From Sphingobacterium sp. GVS05A (GTDB lineage Bacteria > Bacteroidota > Bacteroidia > Sphingobacteriales > Sphingobacteriaceae): 64,000 nt of DNA. Both the position numbers and the translations under genes were made by a program. Of the stretch, positions 24,964 through 34,399 are shown piece after piece. A model generated the notes under the pieces. The model was given only the letters and a program-made list of their open reading frames with translations, did not search any database and was not told where the DNA came from. Positions within the stretch are counted from its first letter, which is position 1. Every line of letters starts with the position of its first letter. The stretch lies in the NCBI RefSeq assembly GCF_019969845.1, contig NZ_JAHXYR010000001.1:682001-746000 (forward strand), given 5' to 3'.

Positions 24964-26286
24964 TTATTCTGATATAATCTTTCGGACACTATTATTTTTC
25001 TTGTCGATGACATAGACTGTACCATTTTTATCTACAGCCACACCTTCAGGCACATTAAATGAGGCAGCCTCGCCGACGGCATTTGTAAAACCTGCGATGT
25101 TAGATCCCGCAAATGTACTTACCTGGAATGTTTTGCCATCCACAAAACGAATGCTCTGATCTGGAGAACCGCTATCGCCGCCGGCAGTACCGTTTCCGGC
25201 AACATACACATTGTTTTGGCTGTCAGCCGCAATACCCCAAGGGAGTGCAAATTCAGCCGCCGTACTAACACCATTTTTATAACCATATTTACCGGAACCG
25301 ACAATGATGGTAGGCTTCCAGGTTTTGGGGTCATATTTTCTGATTTGGTTGTCGCCATGTAGACAAATGTATAGACTGCCATCCGGACCGCAGGCCATAC
25401 CTGCTGGAAAATTCAATCCATCGATGACGGTCGTTACTGCTGTACCATCTGTATTTAACTGATAAATAGGAGCAGGGGAGGTCACAGAATTATAGTATAG
25501 CTTTTTTGACACTCGGTCATAAGCAATAAACCAAGGTTCCCTTGCGGCCCAGGCGACAACCTTTGCCGTCCCATCGGGTGTTATCTTACGGATATCCCAG
25601 TTTCCCGGATCAACAGTGTATAAGTTTCCCTGTTCATCGATGGTCAATCCATAAGGAAGGCTGAAGCGTGCTTCACCGCCTTTTCCGTCCGCCATACCGG
25701 CATTACTCGGGGATCCGGCTAAAGTACTGACGTTTCCGGCAGGATCGATTTTCCGGATACAGTGGTTACCGGGGTCAGTGACATAGACATTTAACGCATC
25801 ATCTACAGCAATACCGCCACTGCGATACCAGGACTCACCACCAAAATTGAACTTCGCATCAGCACCTTTTCCGTTGAGGAAGCCTGCTGTACCATTGCCC
25901 GCCAAGGTACTGACCGTTCTTTTGTAGATATAGCTGTAGCTATCTTTGGATGTCCCTGTTTTTCCCCCAATAGCGACTTCAATAGGTCCGCTACCAGCCC
26001 TTTTAGGGATTATGGCCATGATCTGGGTACCGTTTGATGCTATAATCTTTAAGGGTATACCATTGAGCTTAACGGAAATTGCAGCTGTGTCCGTTGTAAA
26101 GTTCTCACCATTGATCAGAACTTCTGTTCCATAGACACCTTGCTTTGGAAGGAAATCCGTGACAACAATGGCTGCATTGGGATCATGTGTCGCACCCATA
26201 TTATCTTTCTTACATGAAAATATTCCCGCCAATATCACAAAGGAGAGGAGGGGGAAAACTAAATTCCTGTTATATATTAATTTCAT
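24964..26286 (-). CDS. TIG/IPT and NHL-repeat lipoprotein, likely surface glycan-binding protein
   Basis: 440 residues. Lipoprotein signal with C25 ('LAGIFSCKKD'). An IPT/TIG immunoglobulin-like domain covers about 40-118 ('VTDFLPKQGVYGTEVLINGENF'). Then come at least five NHL propeller blades: 'GIAVDDALNVYVTDPGNHCIRKID', 'GLTIDEQGNLYTVDPGN', 'GMACGPDGSLYICLHGD' and two more. Proteins of this type commonly follow susD in Sphingobacterium-like loci, where SusE/SusF-type binding proteins would sit. Surface glycan binding is therefore inferred from position and fold. It ends the SusC-SusD transcript. Confidence 0.8.
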   Translation of the reverse strand: MKLIYNRNLVFPLLSFVILAGIFSCKKDNMGATHDPNAAIVVTDFLPKQGVYGTEVLINGENFTTDTAAISVKLNGIPLKIIASNGTQIMAIIPKRAGSGPIEVAIGGKTGTSKDSYSYIYKRTVSTLAGNGTAGFLNGKGADAKFNFGGESWYRSGGIAVDDALNVYVTDPGNHCIRKIDPAGNVSTLAGSPSNAGMADGKGGEARFSLPYGLTIDEQGNLYTVDPGNWDIRKITPDGTAKVVAWAAREPWFIAYDRVSKKLYYNSVTSPAPIYQLNTDGTAVTTVIDGLNFPAGMACGPDGSLYICLHGDNQIRKYDPKTWKPTIIVGSGKYGYKNGVSTAAEFALPWGIAADSQNNVYVAGNGTAGGDSGSPDQSIRFVDGKTFQVSTFAGSNIAGFTNAVGEAASFNVPEGVAVDKNGTVYVIDKKNNSVRKIISE

Positions 26287-26418
26287 CTGTCAATAATTTT
26301 TTTTCCATCCGCCAGATGGAGCTTATCCTATTTAAAATTTACATGTATCGGTGTGATAAAAATGAAATTTTAAATAGGAACGGTTCATAAATAGTAAAAG
26401 TTAAAATTCAAACCTTAA

Positions 26419-28296
26419 TTACCAGCCTGGATTTTGAACAAGCGCCGAGTTCTTGTCGATATCATCCTGTAAAATAGGGAATAGATACATTTTATCATCC
26501 CAGTATCTGTTTTGCAATAAGTTTCTCTTATAGAAGTCCTGATAAAAAAATCCTTGATTGTTATCGTTTGAAGCGATACTCATCCGGTATATTGCTCGGG
26601 AGGCTGGGTTTCCCATCATCAGTCGACGAATGAGGGTGAAATAACGGTCGCCTTCAAAAGCCAACTCAATTTGTCGCTCGCGAAGAATCCATTTACGTTG
26701 TTCGTCTTTATTGCCTACCACCTGTGGATATACTGCTTCCAGTTTAGGTAAACCGGCCCGTTGACGTATCAGGTTCAGATAGGTCAGAATATCAGGATGG
26801 CTCGGATTAACTTCATTTAGAGATTCGGCATAATTTAAATAGATTTCGGCCAAACGGATATGAATATACGGACGATATGCGGGACGATCCTGACGAATAT
26901 TAGTGGCTGGACTGACATTTTTCTGTGCAAGGTATCCTGTTTTATCGGCACTATTTGAATTCTGGACCAAACCGGCTTTTCCCGAATAATAAAACTCGGC
27001 TCTTCCGCGTCCATCCTTGTTGCCGTCCGACGAAAAGAAGTTACGGTCATCGGCTGTCGGTGCAGGTAGGATAGGCTTACCATTATAGAGGATATTGACG
27101 TAAAATCGCGCTTCCCGGTTTACATACATATTTGAATTGCCAGCGATATAACCTCTATTGACGCCATCGCGGCTCTTGCCCCAGTCGGCTGGATCATCTG
27201 TTGCGACGAAACCATCCTCCCGATAACCAGAGCTGGGATCGTCAATGGTTTTCCCATTACGCATCAGATGGGCATCCACAACATTTTGTGTGGCATTCAT
27301 CATCGCAATCCCTCCGGGTTCAGGTGCACTTCGTTTCTCATGTCCCCACTGCCAGGTGTCCGCTTTGTGCGTGGAAAAAATAATCTCACTATTCCAGTTG
27401 GTTAAAAAGAGGTTACGGAAAGACAGGTAAGGATCGAATTTTGAATCTCCTTCATCCAGATTGGTAAAGAGCTTATAGACATTTAAGTCAATAACAGCTT
27501 TTGCGGCATCAGCGGCCAATTGCCATTTATTGGCATCATTCTGCAATGGGGCGAGTGCCTTCCCATCCTTGTTTTTGAAATTTGCAAAACGTGGATTTCC
27601 ATTCCATAGTGGACTTGCAGCCCAAAGGGCCACCTGTGATTTTATGGCTAAACAGGTTCCTTTGCTTGGGCGACCATAATTGGAGGAGGCGGACCATACC
27701 ACAGGGAGGTCTGCTGCGGCAAGATCCATCATGCTGTTGATGTAATCGACGCATTCCTGAAATGAATTGCGGGGATATTTATTGAAATCTTCGTTCAAAC
27801 CCAATGTCCCTTTCAACAATACCGCTGGGCCATATTGACGTAGCAATTTCCAATAGTACCAGCCCCGCAAGAACCTTGCTTCGGCTTTGTATTGTACTTT
27901 AAGTTCTGTGCTCAATGCGCCTTCAGGAACTTTGTCGATGTTTTCCTCAAAAATAAATGACTGCCTAATGGCGGTGTATGCGTTATTCCAATAATGCTGC
28001 CAGTACATGCTTTGTGCATTCCAGTTCCCGACAGCCATTTGCCGAACGTTCACAACAGGTATATTACATGAGCTTTCATCGCTGGCACCAAGGGTCGTAA
28101 AATCGTCTACCGGTGTTTCGATATAACTATATATCTGGTTTAAGTAAGATTCTGCATTGGCCCGGGTCTCCCAGACCATGTCTGAAGTGAGGAGGTTATC
28201 CGGTTTTTTGTCCAAATAATTACAGCTTTGCATATTTTGGCATAAGGCTAGCGCTAATAGACCCGATGCAATATATTTTGGTGATATCTGTTTCAT
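26419..28296 (-). CDS. susD-like: SusD/RagB family nutrient-binding outer-membrane lipoprotein
   Basis: 625 residues. Lipoprotein signal ends at C25 ('QNMQSCNYLDKKP'). SusD features: TPR-like helical N-terminal half ('KVQYKAEARFLRGWYYWKLLRQYGP'), and C-terminal SusD domain ending 'HIRLAEIYLNYAESLNEV', 'RQRAGLP', 'ILRERQIELAFEGDRYFTLIR' and 'LFPI'. It caps the SusC channel and binds glycan before import. It starts 20 bases after susC stops, so translation is probably coupled in one operon. Confidence 0.93.
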   Translation of the reverse strand: MKQISPKYIASGLLALALCQNMQSCNYLDKKPDNLLTSDMVWETRANAESYLNQIYSYIETPVDDFTTLGASDESSCNIPVVNVRQMAVGNWNAQSMYWQHYWNNAYTAIRQSFIFEENIDKVPEGALSTELKVQYKAEARFLRGWYYWKLLRQYGPAVLLKGTLGLNEDFNKYPRNSFQECVDYINSMMDLAAADLPVVWSASSNYGRPSKGTCLAIKSQVALWAASPLWNGNPRFANFKNKDGKALAPLQNDANKWQLAADAAKAVIDLNVYKLFTNLDEGDSKFDPYLSFRNLFLTNWNSEIIFSTHKADTWQWGHEKRSAPEPGGIAMMNATQNVVDAHLMRNGKTIDDPSSGYREDGFVATDDPADWGKSRDGVNRGYIAGNSNMYVNREARFYVNILYNGKPILPAPTADDRNFFSSDGNKDGRGRAEFYYSGKAGLVQNSNSADKTGYLAQKNVSPATNIRQDRPAYRPYIHIRLAEIYLNYAESLNEVNPSHPDILTYLNLIRQRAGLPKLEAVYPQVVGNKDEQRKWILRERQIELAFEGDRYFTLIRRLMMGNPASRAIYRMSIASNDNNQGFFYQDFYKRNLLQNRYWDDKMYLFPILQDDIDKNSALVQNPGW

Positions 28297-28316
28297 GGTT
28301 ATTGTATAGATTTAGA

Positions 28317-31300
28317 TTAAAACTGCGCCCGAACGCCGAAGGTGATCATACGATTTAATGGATATTTGGCACCGTTGCTTCCCAATTCGGGATCCCAGAG
28401 CTTGAATTTGCTAAACGTCAGGAGGTTTTGGCCCGATGAATACACATAAAGCGAAGTGAAACCAAGTTTGTCCAATCCTTTTGCTTTAATAGTATAGCCC
28501 ACAGAGGCTTGTTTCATACGTATATAAGCTCCATCTTTTAACCAGTGTGTACTGTTGATGTAATTGTTGTCACTGCCGCTGGCCATTGTTAGACGTGGGT
28601 AGTAAGCATCCTGACGTGGATTTTCTGCGGTCCAACGGTCTTCAACAATGGACATGGTATTGTTGGGATAGATTCCCAGACCCGAAAAAGGGAGGACTCC
28701 GACACCATTGACGCCCATGCCTTTTCCGGGAATTTCACTGCCATTGGCCATGATGCCTACATCAGCAACCCCTTGAAAGAATAGGGAAAGGTCAAAGTTT
28801 TTATACGAAACAGAAAAACCGGCACCATATAACCATGAAGGAAACCAGGATTTTCCAAGGTAGGTTCTGTCATAAGGGTCAATAATATTATCGTCCTCAG
28901 CATTTAAGTTTTTGTAACGGATATCTCCGGGTGATACTGGGCTAAACTTTTGCTGCGGGGCGGATTCTACTTCTTCTTTGCTCGTAAAGTAGCCCAAGGC
29001 AATATGCCCTAGATACTCACCAAAGCGTGTTCCTGTCTTGGACTGATAGCCGTAGCGTCTGACTGGTTCATCCGCAAATACTATTTTATTGCGGCTATAG
29101 GTGACGTTACCAAAAAGGCGGAGCCCAACATCCCCAAATTTATCGTTGTATTCAATACTGGCATCCATACCCTTATTGTCCATCTCACCTATATTGGCAT
29201 AAACAAAAAGACTATTATAACCGGCGATAGAAGAAATGGATTGTCTCTCGATAAGAATATTTTTTCGACGCTCAGCGAAACCGTCAAAGATCAGGTTGAG
29301 CTTGTTCCATAATCCGATTTCAAGACCGATCCCAGTTTTATAGGATCTTTCCCAGGTGAGATTCTCGACACCCAATATTCTCTCCGTTTTTCCGCCGACC
29401 CAACTTCCATTGAGACCAAAACCTGTAGAGCCACCATCGCCTATCTGCGTTAAGTAAGGGAAGCGATTTTGAGCACCGCCTATATTATCGTTACCGACAA
29501 CACCATAGGATCCCCTGATTTTTAATAAATTAAATGTCTTTTTCAGAGGCTCAAAAAATTCTTCATTGGAAATCACCCAGCCAGCCGAAGCAGAAGGAAA
29601 TAGGCCAAATTTCTGACCTTTTTCGAAATTTTCGGATCCTGTATAACCCGCGTTAACTTCTACAAGATATTTATCACGGAATCCGTAGTTAATCCTTCCG
29701 GCCAGACTTTGGTTGCGATAGGGAATCGATCCAATAACATTACCCGATAGACTGACCAGACGGTTACGCATATTATAAAGAAACATCCCCCCAATTTTAT
29801 GGTCATTGAATGTACGATCATAATTTAAATTACCTTCAAGATACATAACGCGTTGGCCAGAAGATTCCTGGCTGTAGTCCAAAAATTGCTGACCGACTCT
29901 GCTTTGGTTAAAAATGAATTCCCCTTCAGGTGTTCTGCCTGTCGCCTGCCATAAATCATTTTTTCCTGAGCGACGGTTATTGAATTCGCCGTAACTGTCA
30001 AATGAGAACCGGGCATAGGCGGATAATCCTTCCGTAATTGCGTCTAATTTTTGATTAATGGTAAGTACCGACTGTACAATGGGTTTGAATTCGTTGGAAT
30101 AACCATTGTTTTGAACTTCATTTAATGGATTGGCACCGCCACCACTCAGTGGTCCGGCCCATTTACCGTCCGGATATTGAATCGGATAGGCAACGGGCGT
30201 CGTCGCATAGGCTAAGTACCACAAATCACCAGCGGCGATACCGGGGTAGCGGGAGTTAACCAACATCCCCGTTAAGTTCAGTTGAACGGAGGTGGTTTTT
30301 GATAAATTGACATCCACGTTACTTCGGAAATCATAGCGTTTGAAATCGAGATTAGGATTGTAATTGTTTAAGTTGCTGACCTTATAAGGGCCTGTTTGAT
30401 TATAGTACGATCCCGAAATATAGTATTTCACCGATTCTCCACCACCGGTAATATTGATGTTGGCATTGGTGAGCATGGAATTCTTCTTATAGACTTCATC
30501 AATCCAGTTCACATTGGGATACATATAGGGATCTAGCCCACTTTTTGTTTTTTGGATCAATTCATCTGAATAGGTTGGGGTCAAGCCCATATTTGTTCTT
30601 GCTTCATTCTGCAGTTCCATATATTTTACGCCATCCAGCATTTGTGGCGTTTTTGTAAAACCTGAGAAGCCGGTCTCTGCCTTAAAGGAAATCTTTGGTT
30701 TGCCGGCAACACCTCTTTTGGTGGTAATAATCATTACACCATTGGCGCCCTTAGCACCATACATAGCCGTGGATGAAGCATCTTTTAATAGGGAAATACT
30801 GGAAATATCTTCGGGATCAATATTATTGAAAGACCCACCGAAACCACCATTGACATCATCACGTTGCACACCGTCGATGATAATTAGTGGAGACGAATTA
30901 CCTGTGTAGGTTCCGATTCCACGGATTGTAAAATTTGAATTGTCATAACCGGGTTCACCACTGGACTGCACGGAGATAATACCGGCGACTTTACCAGCTA
31001 AAGCATTTGATAAATTAGGAACCGGTGTACGCATATCGGCCATATTTACCGAACTTACGGCACCCGTAACATTGATTTTTTTCTGTGTACCATAACCTAC
31101 AACAACAACATCATCCAAATTATTATTGGCCAATGCCAAGGTTATATTTAAATAATCCTTGTTTTCTGCTGGTCTTTCAGTGCTCTCATAACCTACGTAT
31201 GTAAATGTCAAGATCACCTGACCGGATCCGGATAGTGGGGCGATGGTAAAATTTCCCTTGCCGTCGGTTGTCGTTGTGATCTGGGTATTTTTTATACGTA

Positions 31301-31751
31301 CGGTAACACCGGCTAATGGGTTTCCCTGTTGATCTTTGACTGAGCCATTGATGGCTTTTTGATTTTCGGTAACCTCTGCGGTACGAGCTACTCCCGTCGA
31401 TTCTTTTGGACGTATTATTAAGGTCTTTTTGATGACCTCAAACTCAAGTGCCTGATTTCGAAACAAGGCTGTCAGCGCTTCATTCAGTGTTGTATTTTCA
31501 AGATTAAGGGTGACAGGGCTTGCTTTCTTGATCAGTTTTGAATCGTAAAGCAGATCAAGCTGAGCCTGTTTGCTGATTTCTGCAAGAACAAGGTCGACCT
31601 TACTATTTTTAAAATGTAGGTTCATTTTTTGACTATAAACCGGAGTTTTAGCCTGAACAACGCCAAAAAATGCGAGCAGTAGATAGAACTTCATAATCAA
31701 TAGGGTCTTAATTAAGAACATGTACTGTTCTTTTCCCAGTTTTATTTTCAT
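28317..31751 (-). CDS. susC-like: SusC/RagA TonB-dependent receptor with STN signalling domain
   Basis: 1144 residues. Signal anchor about 12-35, then an STN domain about 45-112 ('NSKVDLVLAEISKQAQLDLLY'), a carboxypeptidase-D regulatory-like domain about 132-210 ('INGSVKDQQGNPLAGVTVRI'), the linker 'DDVVVVGYGTQKK', a plug ('LIIIDGVQRDD') and a 22-strand barrel ending 'MITFGVRAQF'. It imports glycan fragments with TonB energy. The STN domain shows that it also signals through the FecR-like anti-sigma encoded just upstream (31853) and its ECF sigma factor (33141). A hairpin and 101 bases separate it from fecR, so it probably has its own promoter. Confidence 0.95.
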   Translation of the reverse strand: MKIKLGKEQYMFLIKTLLIMKFYLLLAFFGVVQAKTPVYSQKMNLHFKNSKVDLVLAEISKQAQLDLLYDSKLIKKASPVTLNLENTTLNEALTALFRNQALEFEVIKKTLIIRPKESTGVARTAEVTENQKAINGSVKDQQGNPLAGVTVRIKNTQITTTTDGKGNFTIAPLSGSGQVILTFTYVGYESTERPAENKDYLNITLALANNNLDDVVVVGYGTQKKINVTGAVSSVNMADMRTPVPNLSNALAGKVAGIISVQSSGEPGYDNSNFTIRGIGTYTGNSSPLIIIDGVQRDDVNGGFGGSFNNIDPEDISSISLLKDASSTAMYGAKGANGVMIITTKRGVAGKPKISFKAETGFSGFTKTPQMLDGVKYMELQNEARTNMGLTPTYSDELIQKTKSGLDPYMYPNVNWIDEVYKKNSMLTNANINITGGGESVKYYISGSYYNQTGPYKVSNLNNYNPNLDFKRYDFRSNVDVNLSKTTSVQLNLTGMLVNSRYPGIAAGDLWYLAYATTPVAYPIQYPDGKWAGPLSGGGANPLNEVQNNGYSNEFKPIVQSVLTINQKLDAITEGLSAYARFSFDSYGEFNNRRSGKNDLWQATGRTPEGEFIFNQSRVGQQFLDYSQESSGQRVMYLEGNLNYDRTFNDHKIGGMFLYNMRNRLVSLSGNVIGSIPYRNQSLAGRINYGFRDKYLVEVNAGYTGSENFEKGQKFGLFPSASAGWVISNEEFFEPLKKTFNLLKIRGSYGVVGNDNIGGAQNRFPYLTQIGDGGSTGFGLNGSWVGGKTERILGVENLTWERSYKTGIGLEIGLWNKLNLIFDGFAERRKNILIERQSISSIAGYNSLFVYANIGEMDNKGMDASIEYNDKFGDVGLRLFGNVTYSRNKIVFADEPVRRYGYQSKTGTRFGEYLGHIALGYFTSKEEVESAPQQKFSPVSPGDIRYKNLNAEDDNIIDPYDRTYLGKSWFPSWLYGAGFSVSYKNFDLSLFFQGVADVGIMANGSEIPGKGMGVNGVGVLPFSGLGIYPNNTMSIVEDRWTAENPRQDAYYPRLTMASGSDNNYINSTHWLKDGAYIRMKQASVGYTIKAKGLDKLGFTSLYVYSSGQNLLTFSKFKLWDPELGSNGAKYPLNRMITFGVRAQF

Positions 31752-31813
31752 AATTTTGTTTAGAATTAAAAGGTTAATTAATTTTTGACAGAAAATTTTT
31801 AAACTCTATTCGT

Positions 31814-31839
31814 AGCCAGGATGTGACAGCATCCTGGCT
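31814..31839 (-). terminator. Hairpin between fecR and susC
   Basis: AGCCAGGATG (31814-31823) pairs with CATCCTGGCT (31830-31839), 14 bases past the fecR stop. No strong T run follows on the minus strand, so it may be only a partial terminator or an RNA-stabilising element. Confidence 0.55.
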
Positions 31840-31852
31840 TTAAGTTTTCGAT

Positions 31853-32998
31853 TTATCTTTTTGTGACGTAGATCCTCCTTTCCACAACTTTAAATTTGAT
31901 TGATTTTGTTAGTTCGAGAAGTGATAAGATCTCTTCAATATTTTCTCTTCGGGAGACTTTCATTTTGAGGTTTACATCATCCCAGTCATTTCCCTGAAAG
32001 ATCACTTCGGCGTCGTACCATTGCGCGACATCCGCCATGATAGTTTTGATATTTTCATCTTTGTAAATAAAGTAGTTGTTCTTCCAGGCGATTTCAGATT
32101 CAGTATCAAATTGATCTATTTGAACACCTGAGGCAGATATCTTTGCACGCTCACCGGGTTTGAGCATCGTCTGGCCTGCTTTTGACGTTAAACGTACTGA
32201 CCCCTGAAGCAAGGCGACCTTTGCAACATGGAGGTTATCCCTATCGGATACATTAAATTTGGTGCCCAATACCCGGACTCCAAATCCATTGCCCGTTACA
32301 ATAAAAGGTTTGTGTTTTGATTCAGCAACTTCGAAGTAAGCTTCTCCCTTGACCTGAACGAGACGACGGTCAGCAGCAAAATGCTCCGGGAAAATCAGGC
32401 TACTCTCGGCGTTGAGCCATACTTTGGTACCATCTTCTAAATTGATCTGATATTTACCGCCTTTCGGGGTTGCTAAGGTGACAAGTTGAGGTTCCATATT
32501 TTTTTTCTCGGTCTTTGCCTGATAACTAATAACGCCTTCATGGTCAATTCTGAACAACAACTTTCCAAAGGGAACAGTGTCTCCAACCTGCTGTTGCTGC
32601 AGATCCAGGCTGCTGCCATCTGAATTTTTCAAAGAGGCCTTTTCTGCACCCGGATTCAGGTATGCCCGCTGATTTGTAACTTGTAAGTCGGTATTTTGAC
32701 CTTTAAAAAAATAATATCCGGCAATGCTGGAAACAGCAAGTAACAAAGAGGCGGCATAAGGGAGGTAACGACGGAAAATGCTTATTTTTTTTGTATTGCC
32801 CGCTTTTGCCTGAATAAGTTGTTCTACGTTGCGCTTAATCTGTGTTTCTATATTTTCTGCAGGGCCGAATTTATCTTCGTCCCAAGTAGCATCATGATAC
32901 GCATCCAAGAGCCTGTCGTCTACTTCACGCAGTTCATCTTCAGTGGATTGCTTGCGCAAAATTTTCTTGATTAAGTCTATAATTTCAGGTTTTTTCAT
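31853..32998 (-). CDS. FecR-family anti-sigma factor
   Basis: 381 residues. N-terminal sigma-binding region (1-75) is cytoplasmic; one transmembrane helix lies at about 79-98 ('YAASLLLAVSSIAGYYFF'). The periplasmic FecR domain is about 165-275 ('TPKGGKYQINLEDGTKVWLNAES' region, 'KGEAYFEVAESKHKPFIV', 'VRVLGTKFNV'), followed by a DUF4974 domain (about 310-380) that docks with the STN domain of the SusC protein. It would hold the ECF sigma at 33141 until substrate binding is sensed. Confidence 0.92.
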   Translation of the reverse strand: MKKPEIIDLIKKILRKQSTEDELREVDDRLLDAYHDATWDEDKFGPAENIETQIKRNVEQLIQAKAGNTKKISIFRRYLPYAASLLLAVSSIAGYYFFKGQNTDLQVTNQRAYLNPGAEKASLKNSDGSSLDLQQQQVGDTVPFGKLLFRIDHEGVISYQAKTEKKNMEPQLVTLATPKGGKYQINLEDGTKVWLNAESSLIFPEHFAADRRLVQVKGEAYFEVAESKHKPFIVTGNGFGVRVLGTKFNVSDRDNLHVAKVALLQGSVRLTSKAGQTMLKPGERAKISASGVQIDQFDTESEIAWKNNYFIYKDENIKTIMADVAQWYDAEVIFQGNDWDDVNLKMKVSRRENIEEILSLLELTKSIKFKVVERRIYVTKR

Positions 32999-33140
32999 GA
33001 AATCTATAATTGATTCGTTCTTATAGAGTTCATTTTTTCAATTAGCCCCCAAAAGGAATTACACTTTTTTAAAAAAGAAAATATAAAAGAGTCTTTTATT
33101 AGATTTTTTTTATTGTAATTGATTGTATTTCAGATTCTTG

Positions 33141-33710
33141 TTAGAAAAAGAAAATTTGAAAAAAGATGTGCATATTCTGCATACCTTGTTTTAATCGTTT
33201 CAACGCAATAGAAATTTGGTTTTCTACTGTTTTTACGGAAATATTCAGTCTCTCAGCAATCTCCTTATGGCTTAGTTGCTCCATTCTGCTGAGGAAAAAG
33301 ATCTCCTTACATTTGTCAGGAAGCTGGTTGATCATTTGATCCAGATAATCCAGCAGTTCACTGTACTCCAATTTTAACAATGGATTGAAGGAATCAACAT
33401 AGTCTTCATCTAAATCTTTCAATTCGACATAATCCATTTTCTTTTTGACATTTCGGAATACTTCGTAACGAATGCAGCCAAATAGATAGGTTTTGATGGA
33501 ATATTTAAGATTTATTTTCTCTCTGTTTCGCCATATATTGATAAATACATTTTGGACAAGTTCCTGACATACTTCGGGATCCTGCATCGTGATGGATGCT
33601 GTTTTGAACAGTGGTTGCCAAAAGCGATGCATCAGGTGTTGTAGCGCGCGTTCCTCACCTTGACAAACTGATTCAAAAATTTGCTGATCCGAACAGGCGG
33701 AGAAATTCAT
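33141..33710 (-). CDS. ECF RNA polymerase sigma factor
   Basis: 189 residues: sigma region 2 at about 20-90 ('VCQELVQNVFINIWRNREKINL') and region 4 at about 125-180 ('LPDKCKEIFFLSRMEQLSHKEIAERLNISVKTVENQISIAL'). It belongs to the FecI-like group paired with FecR-type anti-sigma factors, whose gene follows after 142 bases. The expected target is the susC operon downstream. The C-terminus has an unusual hydrophobic FFQIFFF tail. Confidence 0.92.
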   Translation of the reverse strand: MNFSACSDQQIFESVCQGEERALQHLMHRFWQPLFKTASITMQDPEVCQELVQNVFINIWRNREKINLKYSIKTYLFGCIRYEVFRNVKKKMDYVELKDLDEDYVDSFNPLLKLEYSELLDYLDQMINQLPDKCKEIFFLSRMEQLSHKEIAERLNISVKTVENQISIALKRLKQGMQNMHIFFQIFFF

Positions 33711-34399
33711 AATTTAATTCTGTTTACAATAGGTATCCCACAAAAACCTTCTCAAAGTAAGTATAAAATAACAATAAAACAAAATCTAATCTGCCAGTGC
33801 CATGATCTGCAAGTAGCAAAGAAGTTGTCTGATGACGGAATCCTAGGATTGAGGTAAAAAAAGGGAAACAGGTTTCTTGAGGATGACTAGTGAAGGCCTT
33901 CGGCTGACAGAGGGATCTGATAGGGACCAAGTTAAGACCATGTTATTACCAAGCTCGGCCTGTAAGCAGAGTGAGTGTACAATGAGTGCACGTTGAGTCC
34001 ACTTTTTAAGGTGCTTTCACTGTGCCTACACGTTTTTTACAAGTCGGGAGCAGGGCGAGCATGGGGCGAACTTGTCCATAAGCTATCTACTACAAAGCCC
34101 CTTGAAAATTTCAAATTTCTGTATAACTCCTTATTAGCCACTTGGTAGATGGTCTTTAAAAAATGTATTTAATCTGTTTTGATCTGGATTTAGGCTTCAG
34201 ATTTTTTTTCTTTATGAAGAGAGTCCCTTTTGTCGATATTTTAACAGCCTAATTTCCTTTTTCAAAACGCTGTTAGATTTATTTCAATAGATGCGTATGT
34301 TTTTTCATTTAAAACTTAATATAGTCATAATGATAAGTTGATGTTAGAAGTTTAAGTTGTTGTGCCTTAGTGGTCAAATCAACTTTTAGCGTGAATATC
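33711..34399. other. 689-bp intergenic region between divergent sigma and S41 genes
   Basis: This long divergent gap contains promoters for two signalling loci and the 11-bp-period array (33904-34079). The remainder, 34080-34399, is AT-rich with no convincing gene. A 68-codon minus-strand frame at 33724-33930 overlaps the array and has no protein-like features. Confidence 0.6.
33904..34079. repeat. Degenerate 11-bp-period array
   Basis: Neighbouring 11-mers resemble each other in register. Examples are GGGACCAAGTT at 33923 with AAGACCATGTT at 33934 and ATTACCAAGCT at 33945; AGTGAGTGTAC at 33970 with AATGAGTGCAC at 33981 and GTTGAGTCCAC at 33992; and GGAGCAGGGCG at 34047 with AGCATGGGGCG at 34058. 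About 16 units span 176 bases. The local GC is higher than in the flanks. The unit is one DNA helical turn, so a protein-binding or bent-DNA role is possible. It is not CRISPR-like: there are no spacers. Confidence 0.6.

Noticed and set aside
16307-33710. GH30 gene as part of the SusCD locus
   Set aside because: It is on the other strand, about 5.4 kb beyond the beta-helix gene, with unrelated genes and two terminators between.
33724-33930. 68-codon minus-strand frame upstream of the ECF sigma gene
   Set aside because: It overlaps the start of the 11-bp array, has no recognisable protein pattern and lies in the expected promoter region.
33904-34079. CRISPR array
   Set aside because: The repeats are degenerate 11-mers without spacers, and there are no cas genes in the window.
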